This document shows, in pieces, positions 1 to 8,987 of a stretch of 32,044 bases of DNA. A program made the translations under genes and the position numbers. Below the pieces are notes generated by a model. It saw only the letters and a program-made list of their open reading frames with translations, made no database searches and was not told where the DNA came from. Within the stretch, counting starts at the first letter, position 1. Every line of letters begins with the position of its first letter. Origin of the DNA: an uncultured Bacteroidales bacterium (GTDB lineage Bacteria; Bacteroidota; Bacteroidia; Bacteroidales; FEN-979); NCBI GenBank assembly GCA_903828645.1, contig CAIKNA010000227.1:1-32044 (forward strand), in the 5' to 3' direction.

Positions 1-84
1 GAACTTGTTACCGGGCCCCACCTGCATTTTGAGTTGTGGAGCGATGGCAACCCGGTGGATCCTAAAGAATACATCACCTTTTAA
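1..84 (+). CDS. M23 (LytM-type) peptidase, 3' end only
   Basis: Only the last 27 codons are in the window; reading frame 1 from base 1 runs to a TAA at 82-84. The peptide contains GPHLHFELW followed by NPVDPKEYI, which is the typical end of M23 zinc metallopeptidases; the HLH pair is the second metal/catalytic histidine motif. Such proteins cut or regulate cell-wall peptide cross-links in the periplasm. Whether it is an active enzyme or an EnvC-like activator cannot be told because the rest lies upstream. It ends 16 bp before the dxr start, so it probably shares a transcript with dxr and rseP. An overlapping longer reading of dxr hides this fragment. Confidence 0.82.
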   Translation, partial: ELVTGPHLHFELWSDGNPVDPKEYITF

Positions 85-100
85 TAAAAGTCACTGGTTG

Positions 101-1267
101 TTGAAAAAAAATCTCGCAATATTAGGATCCACAGGGAGTATCGGGACCCAGACACTTGATGTGGTGCGCAGCCATCCTGATTTGTTCGGGGTGGAGGTGC
201 TCACGGCCCAGGAGAATTGCGATCTGCTGATCAGCCAGGCAATTGAATTCGGGCCCAACGCTGTTGTGATCGGAAACGAGCGCTGCTATTCAAAGGTAGC
301 GGAATCATTGAAAAATTATCCTGTCAAGGTTTTTGCTGGTCAGCAATCCATTGCCGAGATTGTTGAAATGGATTCGATCGACCTGGTACTGACGGCTTTG
401 GTCGGTTACGCCGGTCTGAAACCGACGTTAAACGCGATCAGCGCTGGAAAGCACATTGCACTGGCCAACAAGGAGACACTGGTTATCGCCGGTGATCTGG
501 TGATGGCCGAAGCGAGAAGGAACAATGTAATGATCCTGCCAGTGGATTCAGAGCATTCCGCCATTTTTCAATGCCTCGCCGGGGAAAACCCGGGCAGCGT
601 GGAGAAGATTTATCTTACCGCATCCGGCGGACCCTTTTTTGGCAAAACCCGTGACCAACTGGTCGGTATTACAAAAGAAGCCGCCTTGCAGCATCCCAAT
701 TGGAAAATGGGTCATAAGATCACCATCGATTCGGCTTCCATGATGAACAAAGGGTTGGAAGTAATTGAAGCACGCTGGCTTTTTAACCTGCTGCCGGGTC
801 AAATCGATGTGATCATCCATCCGCAATCCGTAGTTCATTCTGTGGTGCAATTCATCGATGGTTCCATGAAAGCGCAAATGGGTCTGCCTGATATGAAATT
901 GCCTATTTTCTACGCCCTGACCTATCCAAACCGTGTAAAATCAGACTTTCCGAGATTCAACTTTGCCGATTATTCCCGGCTTACCTTTGAGCCACCGGAT
1001 AAGGAACTGTTCAGAAATCTGACCCTGGCCTTTGGAGCCCTGCTGGAAGGAGGGAACATGCCCTGCGTTTTAAATGCCGCAAATGAGACAGCCGTAGGTG
1101 CCTTTCTGAATGACCGCATTGGTTTCCTTGGAATTCCGGAGGTTATTGAACATTGTCTGAGCACTGTTCCCTTTATCAGGAAACCAACCTATGATGACTA
1201 TGTCGGCTCACACAGAGAGTCCATGGTGCGCGCAGATGAATTTATCGTAAATTTAAAAAAGTATTAA
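101..1267 (+). CDS. dxr: 1-deoxy-D-xylulose 5-phosphate reductoisomerase
   Basis: Catalyses the NADPH-dependent conversion of DXP to 2-C-methyl-D-erythritol 4-phosphate, the committed step of the MEP isoprenoid pathway, in the cytoplasm. Visible motifs: the Rossmann NADPH loop GSTGSIG near the N-terminus, LANKETLV, ASGGPF, the substrate/metal region GHKITIDSASMMNKGLEVIEA, and HPQSVVHS. Length from the chosen start is 388 aa, normal for the family. The start is taken as TTG at 101, giving an N-terminus KKNLAILGSTGSIG as in other Dxr proteins. A longer in-frame reading from base 5 is rejected because its first 80 bases encode the M23 peptidase tail in another frame. A TTG at 98 is an equally possible start. 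rseP follows after 21 bp, suggesting an operon. Confidence 0.96.
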   Translation: MKKNLAILGSTGSIGTQTLDVVRSHPDLFGVEVLTAQENCDLLISQAIEFGPNAVVIGNERCYSKVAESLKNYPVKVFAGQQSIAEIVEMDSIDLVLTALVGYAGLKPTLNAISAGKHIALANKETLVIAGDLVMAEARRNNVMILPVDSEHSAIFQCLAGENPGSVEKIYLTASGGPFFGKTRDQLVGITKEAALQHPNWKMGHKITIDSASMMNKGLEVIEARWLFNLLPGQIDVIIHPQSVVHSVVQFIDGSMKAQMGLPDMKLPIFYALTYPNRVKSDFPRFNFADYSRLTFEPPDKELFRNLTLAFGALLEGGNMPCVLNAANETAVGAFLNDRIGFLGIPEVIEHCLSTVPFIRKPTYDDYVGSHRESMVRADEFIVNLKKY

Positions 1268-1288
1268 TTTGTAATTCAGGAACAACGC

Positions 1289-2611
1289 ATGGAAATTGTC
1301 ATAAAAATCGTACAGTTATTGCTCAGTTTGTCTATCCTTGTCATATTTCACGAGTTTGGCCATTTTATTGCAGCCCGGGTATTTAAAATCCGTGTAGAGA
1401 AATTCTATCTCTTTTTCGATCCCTGGTTTTCACTTTTTAAAATTAAAAGAGGAGATACTGAATATGGCGTGGGCTGGGTTCCACTGGGGGGCTATGTCAA
1501 GATTTCCGGGATGATTGATGAGTCGATGGACAAGGAGCAAATGAAACTGCCACCCCAGCCCTGGGAACTTCGTTCCAAACCGGCATGGCAGCGTTTGATT
1601 GTGATGTTGGGCGGGGTTACGGTAAATATCCTGCTGGCCATTGCCATTTATGTAATCATGCTCGCTGCCTGGGGAGAACAATATCTTCCGGCATCTCAGG
1701 TAAAGTATGGAATTGCGGTTGACACCCTGGGAAGCCAGATGGGGCTGCGCAATGGTGATTTTATTCTTTCCGTCGATAACAAGGCAGTGGAGGATTTTGC
1801 CGCCATTCCAAAAACAATTATCCTCGAGGAAGCAAAATCTGTCCAGGTCATGCGCGACAACCAGAAGATCGACGTACCCATACCCCAGGGATTTATCAGC
1901 AGGCTGATCAAGCAGAAGTCGCCCGATTTTATTGCGGTCAGGTTCCCGTTTGAAGCCGGTAAATTCACCGTCGGATCGCCGGCTGAGGCCGGGGGAATGA
2001 AAGTCAATGATAAGATTATAGGGTTGAATGATTCGATTCTGGTCTATTTTGACCAGTTCAGGGCATCTGTTCAGCAGTATAAGAATAAAACGGTGAAGGT
2101 AATGGTTCTCCGTGGCCGGGATACCCTGCGCCTGTCAGTGAATGTTCCGGCTGCCGGATTGATAGGGGTCTACCCGAAAGGACCGGCAAACTATTTTACC
2201 CTCAGGGAAAAGAATTATACTGTGTTTTCCGCAATACCGGCGGGGATGGTGAAAACTTTCGACCAGGCCGGGAATTATATCAAATCGATCAAACTTTTAT
2301 TTTCACAGGATAAGGCTTATGAATCGGTAGGGGGGTTTATCACCATCGGCAATATTTTCCCGTCAACTTGGGATTGGAGCGCCTTCTGGTCACTTACAGC
2401 TTTTCTTTCGATCATGCTTGCCATTCTGAATATTTTACCAATTCCTGCGCTTGATGGCGGGCATGTGATGTTCCTGCTTTACGAGATCATTTTCAGGCGC
2501 AAGCCCAGTGATAAATTCATGGAATACGCGCAGATAGGCGGAATGGTAATCCTGTTTGCCCTCCTGATATTTGCAAACGGGCAGGATATCTTGAAACTTT
2601 TCAAACACTGA
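1289..2611 (+). CDS. rseP: RseP-type site-2 intramembrane zinc metalloprotease (M50)
   Basis: Membrane-embedded protease that, in the family, cleaves anti-sigma factors and signal-peptide remnants during envelope stress. The first transmembrane helix carries the zinc motif HEFGH (H21, E22, H25), and the C-terminal part carries the third metal ligand motif LDGG within NILPIPALDGGH. Between them lie a hydrophobic segment around residues 105-130 and a periplasmic region of about 200 residues that fits PDZ domains (a GSPAEAGGMKVNDKI carboxylate-loop pattern is visible). Length 440 aa is normal. It lies 21 bp after dxr, the same pairing seen in many Bacteroidota, and ends 12 bp from the convergent YitT gene. 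Confidence 0.95.
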   Translation: MEIVIKIVQLLLSLSILVIFHEFGHFIAARVFKIRVEKFYLFFDPWFSLFKIKRGDTEYGVGWVPLGGYVKISGMIDESMDKEQMKLPPQPWELRSKPAWQRLIVMLGGVTVNILLAIAIYVIMLAAWGEQYLPASQVKYGIAVDTLGSQMGLRNGDFILSVDNKAVEDFAAIPKTIILEEAKSVQVMRDNQKIDVPIPQGFISRLIKQKSPDFIAVRFPFEAGKFTVGSPAEAGGMKVNDKIIGLNDSILVYFDQFRASVQQYKNKTVKVMVLRGRDTLRLSVNVPAAGLIGVYPKGPANYFTLREKNYTVFSAIPAGMVKTFDQAGNYIKSIKLLFSQDKAYESVGGFITIGNIFPSTWDWSAFWSLTAFLSIMLAILNILPIPALDGGHVMFLLYEIIFRRKPSDKFMEYAQIGGMVILFALLIFANGQDILKLFKH

Positions 2612-2623
2612 TGCTACTACCCT

Positions 2624-3520
2624 CTACTCGGTGACCTTTTCCTGGAGTGATTTGAACCCCTCTCCCAGTATTTCCGTTGCATCGGTGACGGTCAGAAAGG
2701 CTTTCGGATCGATTTCATGGATATATTCTTCGAGAATGCTTAACTCGCGGCGGTTGACAACCGTAAAAATAATGCGTTTCTCGGCCATGTTGTACATCCC
2801 TTTTCCGTCAATATAAGTCCCGCCACGGTCTAGGTTCTTGATGATTTTATCCCGGATCTCTTCATGCTTGTCGGAAATAATGAACAGGCTTTTGTCATAA
2901 CTCACACCCTGGAGCACGACATCAATCACTTTCCCGGTGATGAAAATCACGATCCAGGAATAAAGGGGTATTTTCCAGTCGCGGAATACAACCAAACCGA
3001 CCAGTACGATTACCGAATCAACATAGATCATCAGTACCCCAAGGGGAAGCCTGGTATACTTTGCAATGATCATGGCCACGATATCGCTTCCTCCTGATGT
3101 CGCTTTTGCCTTGAAGATCAGCCCGAGCCCGAGGCCGGCAAGGACTCCGCCAAAAATGGATGACAGCAGGGCATCTCCCTTCACCAGGGGCTCAAAGCCC
3201 CAGAAAAAAGTGAGGGTATCCGTGAAGATGGCTGTAAGGGAGAATCCTACAACGGTCTTCATCCCAAACCGCGGACCTAGAAATTTGATACCCAGTAAAG
3301 TCAGCGGAATGTCGAAACAAAGGGCAACCAGGCCAACAGGTGTTCCAAGCAGGTAGTGCATTACGATGGAAATGCCATATACTCCGCCAGGAACAATTTT
3401 GCATGGTGTTATGAACAGGACGAAACTGGTTGCCAGCACAGCTGCTCCAATGATGATGAGGCTATAGGAGATAAACCACTTGCGTGAAAAGGGCTTATCC
3501 TTGATCAGAAAAAGTGACAT
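2624..3520 (-). CDS. YitT family membrane protein (DUF2179 C-terminus)
   Basis: Integral membrane protein of the YitT/DUF161 family with a C-terminal DUF2179 domain; the biochemical role is not established. The N-terminal 200 residues contain about five or six hydrophobic segments with family signature patterns (PGGVYGISIV, GGSDIVAMI). The last 90 residues are soluble and include a DKGGTY-like stretch (LDRGGTYIDGKGMY) typical of DUF2179. The start is set at the ATG at 3520 (298 aa), because a Bacteroidota promoter lies at 3553-3581 and would initiate transcription downstream of the longer possible start at 3574. The gene is convergent with rseP with only 12 bp between the stops and no clear terminator there. 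Confidence 0.88.
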   Translation of the reverse strand: MSLFLIKDKPFSRKWFISYSLIIIGAAVLATSFVLFITPCKIVPGGVYGISIVMHYLLGTPVGLVALCFDIPLTLLGIKFLGPRFGMKTVVGFSLTAIFTDTLTFFWGFEPLVKGDALLSSIFGGVLAGLGLGLIFKAKATSGGSDIVAMIIAKYTRLPLGVLMIYVDSVIVLVGLVVFRDWKIPLYSWIVIFITGKVIDVVLQGVSYDKSLFIISDKHEEIRDKIIKNLDRGGTYIDGKGMYNMAEKRIIFTVVNRRELSILEEYIHEIDPKAFLTVTDATEILGEGFKSLQEKVTE

Positions 3521-3552
3521 ATTTTTGTTTGTGTGTATGGTTAACCGTGATG

Positions 3553-3581
3553 CAAAGATATTTGATTGCAGCACAATGCAA
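3553..3581 (-). promoter_or_regulatory. Promoter of the YitT gene
   Basis: On the minus strand the -7 element reads TATCTTTG (3553-3560), a perfect match to TAnnTTTG, with a TTGC -33 box at 3578-3581 and a 17-bp spacer. Transcription should begin near 3546, about 25 bases before the chosen ATG. The rest of the 3521-3762 gap is AT-rich and shows no further gene. Confidence 0.65.
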
Positions 3582-3762
3582 GCAGGGAATATACGTTATT
3601 ATTCGTAACATTTTATTAAAAACCCCAGTATAAATAAACGGATATCCCTTTTTGAAGTCCTGCAGATTTGACAGAGTTTAAATTGGGCTCCTGATGGTGG
3701 TAGTAACAAAAAATAATGTACTTTTACCCGTTTTTAATTGAACCCGACAACCCGTTTCTGAT

Positions 3763-4737
3763 TTGAATACATCGATTTATCTCAATAAACTTAGAATAAG
3801 AGTTTTATCTCTCATTGTTATTCTTGGTTTTCAGGCAGGGGTCACCATATATGCCCAGCAATCGCCGCTCATTACCCATTATATGTTTACCAACATGTTT
3901 ACAAATCCTGCATTCGCAGGCGGAAGCGGAGGCATAAACCTTACCGGTCTTGTCCGCCAGCAGTGGATGGGATGGAAGGATTCAGACGGAACCAAATCTA
4001 CACCTCAAACTTTTTTGCTAACGGTCGATTCACCCATCAGGAAACTTCACGGAGGGCTTGGAGGGTCCATCTCACAGGATCAGATTGGCGCATTCAAGAA
4101 TGTTGTCCTGAAACTGGGATATGCCTATAAGATGGAGGCCTGGAACGGCGACCTGTCATTCGGGTTGCAGGGCAGCCTTGTCAACATCAGCTATGATGCT
4201 TCAAAATTCAACCCGATTGAAGACAATGATCCCGTTCTCGGCCAGCTTGATGGGAAGAAAAACGACATGCTGGTCGACTTTGGACTTGGATTGTTCTATA
4301 AAGTCCCGGATAAGTACTATCTCGGTTTATCCGCCGAAAATATTTTACAAACCCAGGGTAAAAAAACTTCTTACCAGCTTCGCCGTACCTTTTTCCTGAA
4401 TGGAGGTTATCAGTGGACAATCCCCAGCCATCCTGTTTTTGAACTGCTGCCATCGGCACAGATTATGTTTGACGGTGCTGTTTTACAGCTCAATGCAAGT
4501 GCATTGCTGATGTATAACAATAAGTTTTACGGCGGGCTCGGTTATCGCCTTCAGGATGCTGTTTCGGTGCTTGCAGGGGTTGTCGTCAAAGGTTTGCGCA
4601 TAGGCGTTGCCTATGACATCAGCACCTCAGCGATGACTAAATACAACAGTGGCAGCATGGAAATCATGGTCAATTATTGCTTTAAAATTGACACTGACAA
4701 ATTCCGGAAAAGTTACAGGAACACACGTTTCTTATAA
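3763..4737 (+). CDS. porP: PorP/SprF family type IX secretion membrane protein
   Basis: Outer-membrane beta-barrel of the PorP/SprF family, which in the T9SS anchors or links secreted adhesins to the secretion machinery. After a hydrophobic signal peptide (residues about 14-30, cleavage likely after IYA) the mature protein begins QQSPLITHYMFTN and shows the family pattern NPAFAGG, RQQWMGWK, and beta-rich repeats to the end. Length 324 aa is typical. The only in-frame start that preserves the signal peptide is TTG at 3763, because an in-frame stop lies at 3739. It is the first gene of a porP-gldK-gldL-gldM-gldN cluster, matching the order in Porphyromonas gingivalis. A weak -7-like TACTTTTA (3719-3726) lies upstream. 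Confidence 0.9.
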   Translation: MNTSIYLNKLRIRVLSLIVILGFQAGVTIYAQQSPLITHYMFTNMFTNPAFAGGSGGINLTGLVRQQWMGWKDSDGTKSTPQTFLLTVDSPIRKLHGGLGGSISQDQIGAFKNVVLKLGYAYKMEAWNGDLSFGLQGSLVNISYDASKFNPIEDNDPVLGQLDGKKNDMLVDFGLGLFYKVPDKYYLGLSAENILQTQGKKTSYQLRRTFFLNGGYQWTIPSHPVFELLPSAQIMFDGAVLQLNASALLMYNNKFYGGLGYRLQDAVSVLAGVVVKGLRIGVAYDISTSAMTKYNSGSMEIMVNYCFKIDTDKFRKSYRNTRFL

Positions 4738-4756
4738 AATAAAAAGAGTAAATTTG
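4728..4756 (+). promoter_or_regulatory. Candidate promoter for gldKLMN
   Basis: The -7 element TAAATTTG (4749-4756) matches TAnnTTTG exactly and follows a TTTC -33-like box (4728-4731) by 17 bp. It overlaps the end of porP and would give a leader of about 75 bases before gldK. This would let gldKLMN be transcribed separately from porP. Confidence 0.5.
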
Positions 4757-4839
4757 CCGTTTTGTATTGAAAAACTGAATTTTACCAATAATAAACTTCA
4801 ATACGTAGCGTTATTTTTCATCTATTAATCGGCCAGCAA

Positions 4840-6207
4840 ATGAAAAAACTGCTCATTTATTCCGCACTGCTCATCTTTTTAGGAAGCTGCGGTAACTCAG
4901 GAAATGGTGAGCTTACGGGAGTCACACACCGAAAGCGATACTATTCACCAGATCCGTTTGGCATGGTTTACGTTCCCATGGGCTCCTACACCATGGGTGT
5001 GAGCGATGAGGATATGCCATATGCACAGTTGAATAACCCCAAAACAGTTACCGTTTCGGCTTTTTATATGGACCAGACCGAAATTACGAACAATGAATAC
5101 AGGCAGTTCGTTTACTGGGTAAGGGATTCCATTGCACGTCGCATCCTTGGAGAAACAAAGCCTGAACTCTATTTTATTTCGGAAAATAAAAAAACCGGTG
5201 AACAGTTTGATCCACCCTACCTGAACTGGCAAAGCAAGCTTGAATGGAATTCTGACCAGCAGGATGTCCGCGATGCACTGGCACAACTATATCTCCCCGA
5301 TAATGAACGCTATTTCAGGAGAAAAGAGATTGATACACGTAAACTTTATTTTGAATACTATTTTGTCGATCTGAAGGCCGCCTCCCGCAAGGATTATGGT
5401 GCTCAGCCTGATCCCAAAGAAGCCAGTCTGGCCAACCGCCCGCAGGGTCTGAAAGACCGTTCGGTATATGTGCGCAAGGAGGTGATCAATGTTTATCCCG
5501 ATACCCTTTGCTGGATACATGATTTTGCCTATTCCTTCAATGACCCGAGTACTGAAAAATATTTCTGGCATCCAGCCTACGACAACTACCCGGTGGTCGG
5601 CGTAAACTGGCGTCAGGCAAATGCCTTCTGCATCTGGCGTACACAGTTGAAGAACAGCGCCCTGAACGGGAAAAAAGGAGAGACCTTCATCAGCGATTTC
5701 CGGTTGCCGACCGAGGGCGAATGGGAGTGGGCCGCACGTGGCGGCTATGATGGAAACCCCTATCCCTGGGGAGGACCTTACACACGTAACGACAAAGGAT
5801 GCTTCCTGGCGAATTTCAAACCTTTGCGGGGCGATTATATTGCCGACGGAGGTGCAACCACTGTCATCGTAGCCCATTACCCGGCAAATGATTATGGATT
5901 GTATGACATGGCAGGCAATGTAGCCGAATGGACTGTGACTGCCTTTCATCCCGCCTCCTATAACTTCGAATGGGATTTGAATCCTGATTATAAATACAAT
6001 GCAAAGGATACTGATCCGCCCGCCTTGAAAAGAAAGGTCACCAGAGGGGGTTCCTGGAAGGATGTTGCTTATTTCCTGCGTGTTTCCACGCGTTCATACG
6101 AATACCAGGATACCTCCAAGTGCTATATCGGTTTCCGCTGTGTTCAGAATTTCCTCGGTCGCCAGCGCGATGATAATCCGGCAAGAGCATCAAAAGTTTA
6201 CAGATAG
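4840..6207 (+). CDS. gldK: GldK/PorK, T9SS ring lipoprotein
   Basis: Outer-membrane lipoprotein that with GldN forms the periplasmic ring of the type IX secretion system. The N-terminus is a lipoprotein signal peptide with lipobox LGSC (Cys17). The remainder is a formylglycine-generating-enzyme-like (SUMF1) fold: VYVPMGSYTMG near residue 45, FYMDQTEITNNEYRQF, RLPTEGEWEWAARGG, YDMAGNVAEW, and the terminal RGGSW and GFRC motifs. GldK proteins use this fold structurally and no enzymatic role is expected. Length 455 aa is close to PorK. gldL follows after 45 bp. Confidence 0.95.
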   Translation: MKKLLIYSALLIFLGSCGNSGNGELTGVTHRKRYYSPDPFGMVYVPMGSYTMGVSDEDMPYAQLNNPKTVTVSAFYMDQTEITNNEYRQFVYWVRDSIARRILGETKPELYFISENKKTGEQFDPPYLNWQSKLEWNSDQQDVRDALAQLYLPDNERYFRRKEIDTRKLYFEYYFVDLKAASRKDYGAQPDPKEASLANRPQGLKDRSVYVRKEVINVYPDTLCWIHDFAYSFNDPSTEKYFWHPAYDNYPVVGVNWRQANAFCIWRTQLKNSALNGKKGETFISDFRLPTEGEWEWAARGGYDGNPYPWGGPYTRNDKGCFLANFKPLRGDYIADGGATTVIVAHYPANDYGLYDMAGNVAEWTVTAFHPASYNFEWDLNPDYKYNAKDTDPPALKRKVTRGGSWKDVAYFLRVSTRSYEYQDTSKCYIGFRCVQNFLGRQRDDNPARASKVYR

Positions 6208-6252
6208 CAAATTAACCTTATCCACTTTATAAATACTTAATCCTTTTTAACT

Positions 6253-7290
6253 ATGGCTTTACTCGATCTTGTAAAAACTAAGGGCTATAAAAATTTCATG
6301 TCCAAGCTTTATGGCTGGGGCGCGGCAGTCGTCATCATCGGAGCATTATTCAAGATTAACCACTATACGGGAGCCAACGAAATGCTGATCATTGGCCTGG
6401 GTACGGAATCACTCATCTTCTTTTTCTCCGCCTTTGAACCACCCCATGTCGAACCAGACTGGAGCCTTGTATATCCCCAGTTAGCAGGAATTTATCACCC
6501 TGAAGATGATGCAGAAGGAAAAAAAGTTTTCGGCACAAAGGATTCTGTGACCCAGGATCTGGATAAAATGCTTGAAAAAGCAAAGATAGGCCCTGAATTG
6601 ATCGCAAGTCTCGGCAGCGGCCTGACAAAACTTTCCGAAACCACTTCGAAATTGTCGAATGTGGCCGATGCTTCCCTGGCGAACGACAAGTATGTGAGTA
6701 CGATGAAAAGTGCTACCGAATCGGCAACCGTGTTGAATGAGTCTTACCGGAAAACTGCCCAGTCACTGGATCAGAATGTGGCAGCATCCACCGAACAACT
6801 GACCCATATAAAGTCCACGGCTAAAAGTGCCGCAACCCTCTCCACCATGTTTGCCGAAGTTAGCGATTCGCTGAAAGAAGATGTGAATGCCAATAAAGCC
6901 TTCTCTGCCAGCATCGTAAATGCTGCATCGTCTGCGAACAAATTCATTGAAAAATACAATGAATCGGCCACACTGCTATCCAAAACTGCAGAAACGATTA
7001 ATGCCTCAGCAACCGGCGGAGTTGCCTATAACAAGGAACTGCAGCGGATTTCCACCAACCTTTCGGCCCTCAATGCGCTATATGAACTGCATCTTCAGGG
7101 TTCAAACCAGCAGATGGAAAATACCAACAAGTTTAACACCGTCATGAATAAGTTCTCTGCCAACCTAAGTGAATCCATGGCCAATACGGAAAAATTTAAA
7201 ACCGAAGTGGACAACCTGACCCGGAACATCGCCGCCCTGAACAAGGTTTACGGAAATATGCTTTCGGCAATGAGTGTAGGCGGAAAATAA
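6253..7290 (+). CDS. gldL: GldL/PorL, T9SS motor inner-membrane subunit
   Basis: Inner-membrane stator-like component that with GldM forms the proton-driven motor of T9SS and gliding. Two transmembrane helices lie at about residues 18-36 and 43-61. The conserved lysine in the first helix (K34 in GALFKINH) and glutamate in the second (E52 in GTESLIFFFSAFEPP) correspond, by alignment from memory, to the residues implicated in proton flow in Flavobacterium. The rest is a long cytoplasmic region rich in Ala, Ser, Thr, Asn and Lys with helical, coiled-coil character, making it 345 aa: longer than flavobacterial GldL and closer to PorL. Confidence 0.94.
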   Translation: MALLDLVKTKGYKNFMSKLYGWGAAVVIIGALFKINHYTGANEMLIIGLGTESLIFFFSAFEPPHVEPDWSLVYPQLAGIYHPEDDAEGKKVFGTKDSVTQDLDKMLEKAKIGPELIASLGSGLTKLSETTSKLSNVADASLANDKYVSTMKSATESATVLNESYRKTAQSLDQNVAASTEQLTHIKSTAKSAATLSTMFAEVSDSLKEDVNANKAFSASIVNAASSANKFIEKYNESATLLSKTAETINASATGGVAYNKELQRISTNLSALNALYELHLQGSNQQMENTNKFNTVMNKFSANLSESMANTEKFKTEVDNLTRNIAALNKVYGNMLSAMSVGGK

Positions 7291-7331
7291 TTTTAGCAGG
7301 GTTCACGGATATCAATATAATATATAACTAG

Positions 7332-8948
7332 ATGGCTGGATATAAAGAGACACCGAGGCAAAAGATGATCGGGATGATGTATCTCGTACTAACGGCATTG
7401 CTCGCACTGAACGTCTCCAAACAAATCCTTGACGCATTCATTGTTGTGAATGAGAGCATGGAAGTTACAAATAGCAATTTTTCCAAAAAACTTGATAACA
7501 CTTACTCCAAATTTCAGAAACAATACCAATCGAATCCTTCCAAGGTGGCTCCTTATTGGGAAAAGGCGGAGAAGGCCCGTAAACTGTCGCGTGATCTTGA
7601 AAATTTTATAGACAGCCTGAAGTTTACGGTCATCATGACGACCGAAAACATGAAAAGTTATGATTCTGCCAAGACCCGGCCGCTAAATCGCGTCGAAAGG
7701 GTTGATAACTTTGACATTCCAACCCATTTCTTTATCGGAAATTCGGAAGATGGTTCCAATGGACAGGCAAGAGTTCTTAAAAACAGGATTGATCTGTATA
7801 AAAAACAAATGCTGGACCTGGTTGACCCGAAAATGCGGGGTACCATTAAAATGGGACTTGAGACCGAAGGGAAATTTCTTGACTCCTATAAGCAACCGCA
7901 AAACTGGGAAATGCATAATTTCTATCATACGATTCTGGCCGCTACCGTTACCATTTTAAATAAAATCAAAGCGGAGGTATATAATGCTGAATTCGATGTT
8001 GTTAATAATCTCTATTCAGCCATCAGTGCCGAGGATTATAAATTTGACGTGATCAAAGCCAAGGTCATTCCCGAAAGCAGGTTTGTATTTTCCGGCGAGA
8101 GTTATAATGCCGAAATCATCGTTGCTGCTTATGAAACCAAAGGGAAAATAACGGGAAAATGGACTCCGGGAGCGGCGGAACTTACTCCTGCCATGGAAGC
8201 CAATGCACATTCCATTGAAGGGCCTGATGGTGTTGTTTCCCTCAGCATTCCCGCAGGCGGAGTCGGCCTCCAGAAATTTGCCGGTTTTCTCCAGGTCGTC
8301 GATCCCAACGGTCAAACGAAAAAATATCCTTTTAATGAGGAGTTTGTGGTGGCCAAGCGTGCTGTTTCAATCTCTCCAACCCAGATGCTTGTGTTTTATA
8401 AAGGGGTTCCAAATCCGTTGAAGGTTGTTGTTCCCGGTGGTGGATCTGATACCAAGGTCGAAATATCCTACGGAACAGTTACAAAAACCGATTCAAACTA
8501 CGTGGTGAACATCCCTGCATCTCTAACCGGGGGGCCGTTGCGTGCCGTTGTAACCGTCAGTGCCACTTACGGGGAAAAGCGTGTTACACTGGGATCTGAA
8601 TCGTTCAGGTTAAAATCAATCCCCGAACCTGACCTCAGCATTGCCAATGTGAAATCAGTTAATGTGAACAGGAATGTCCTGATCGGTAATCCGACCATCT
8701 ATGCATTACGCCCACCGGGATTTGATCTTCCAGCTACATTCACTGTTCAGTCTTATACTTTCGTAACGACCAGCTCTGAAGGACAGTCCATCGTTCTTCA
8801 AGGAACAGGAAGGACATTGACCTCTGACATGGTCAACCAGATCAAAAAAGCAAGACGCGACCAGGTAATCCTGATTTATGATGTTAAAGTCCAGGCTCCC
8901 GACGGGGTGCGAAAACTGGAAAAATCCATTACCTATCGAATCAGCTAG
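7332..8948 (+). CDS. gldM: GldM/PorM, T9SS motor shaft protein
   Basis: Inner-membrane protein whose single N-terminal helix (about residues 12-30, MIGMMYLVLTALLALNVS) packs in the GldL pentamer while the large periplasmic part spans the periplasm to contact the GldK/GldN ring. The N-terminal sequence is strongly family-specific. The helical first domain covers roughly residues 35-220, followed by beta-rich domains (FSGESYNAEIIVAAYE, GVPNPLKVVVPGG) typical of GldM domains D2-D4. Length 538 aa fits PorM. It lies 41 bp after gldL and 39 bp before gldN without any promoter match, consistent with one transcript. Confidence 0.95.
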   Translation: MAGYKETPRQKMIGMMYLVLTALLALNVSKQILDAFIVVNESMEVTNSNFSKKLDNTYSKFQKQYQSNPSKVAPYWEKAEKARKLSRDLENFIDSLKFTVIMTTENMKSYDSAKTRPLNRVERVDNFDIPTHFFIGNSEDGSNGQARVLKNRIDLYKKQMLDLVDPKMRGTIKMGLETEGKFLDSYKQPQNWEMHNFYHTILAATVTILNKIKAEVYNAEFDVVNNLYSAISAEDYKFDVIKAKVIPESRFVFSGESYNAEIIVAAYETKGKITGKWTPGAAELTPAMEANAHSIEGPDGVVSLSIPAGGVGLQKFAGFLQVVDPNGQTKKYPFNEEFVVAKRAVSISPTQMLVFYKGVPNPLKVVVPGGGSDTKVEISYGTVTKTDSNYVVNIPASLTGGPLRAVVTVSATYGEKRVTLGSESFRLKSIPEPDLSIANVKSVNVNRNVLIGNPTIYALRPPGFDLPATFTVQSYTFVTTSSEGQSIVLQGTGRTLTSDMVNQIKKARRDQVILIYDVKVQAPDGVRKLEKSITYRIS

Positions 8949-8987
8949 TGGGTATGTTTTATATTATAACAAGATAATAAGCGAATT

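Noticed and set aside
2612-2633. Possible heptamer-like string CTACTAC/CCTCTAC between rseP and the YitT gene
   Set aside because: Only two units with five of seven positions matching; too weak to count with the three clear heptamer tracts.
3521-3762. Small RNA or extra gene in one of the largest gaps
   Set aside because: AT-rich DNA with the YitT promoter and a weak -7 string; no open frame, stable hairpin or tRNA-like structure was seen.
5287-5949. 220-codon minus-strand open frame opposite gldK
   Set aside because: Antisense to conserved FGE-fold motifs of GldK; no independent support.
4840-6207. Formylglycine-generating enzyme or sulfatase-modifying factor
   Set aside because: The fold is of that type, but the lipoprotein signal, length and neighbours gldL, gldM and gldN identify it as GldK.
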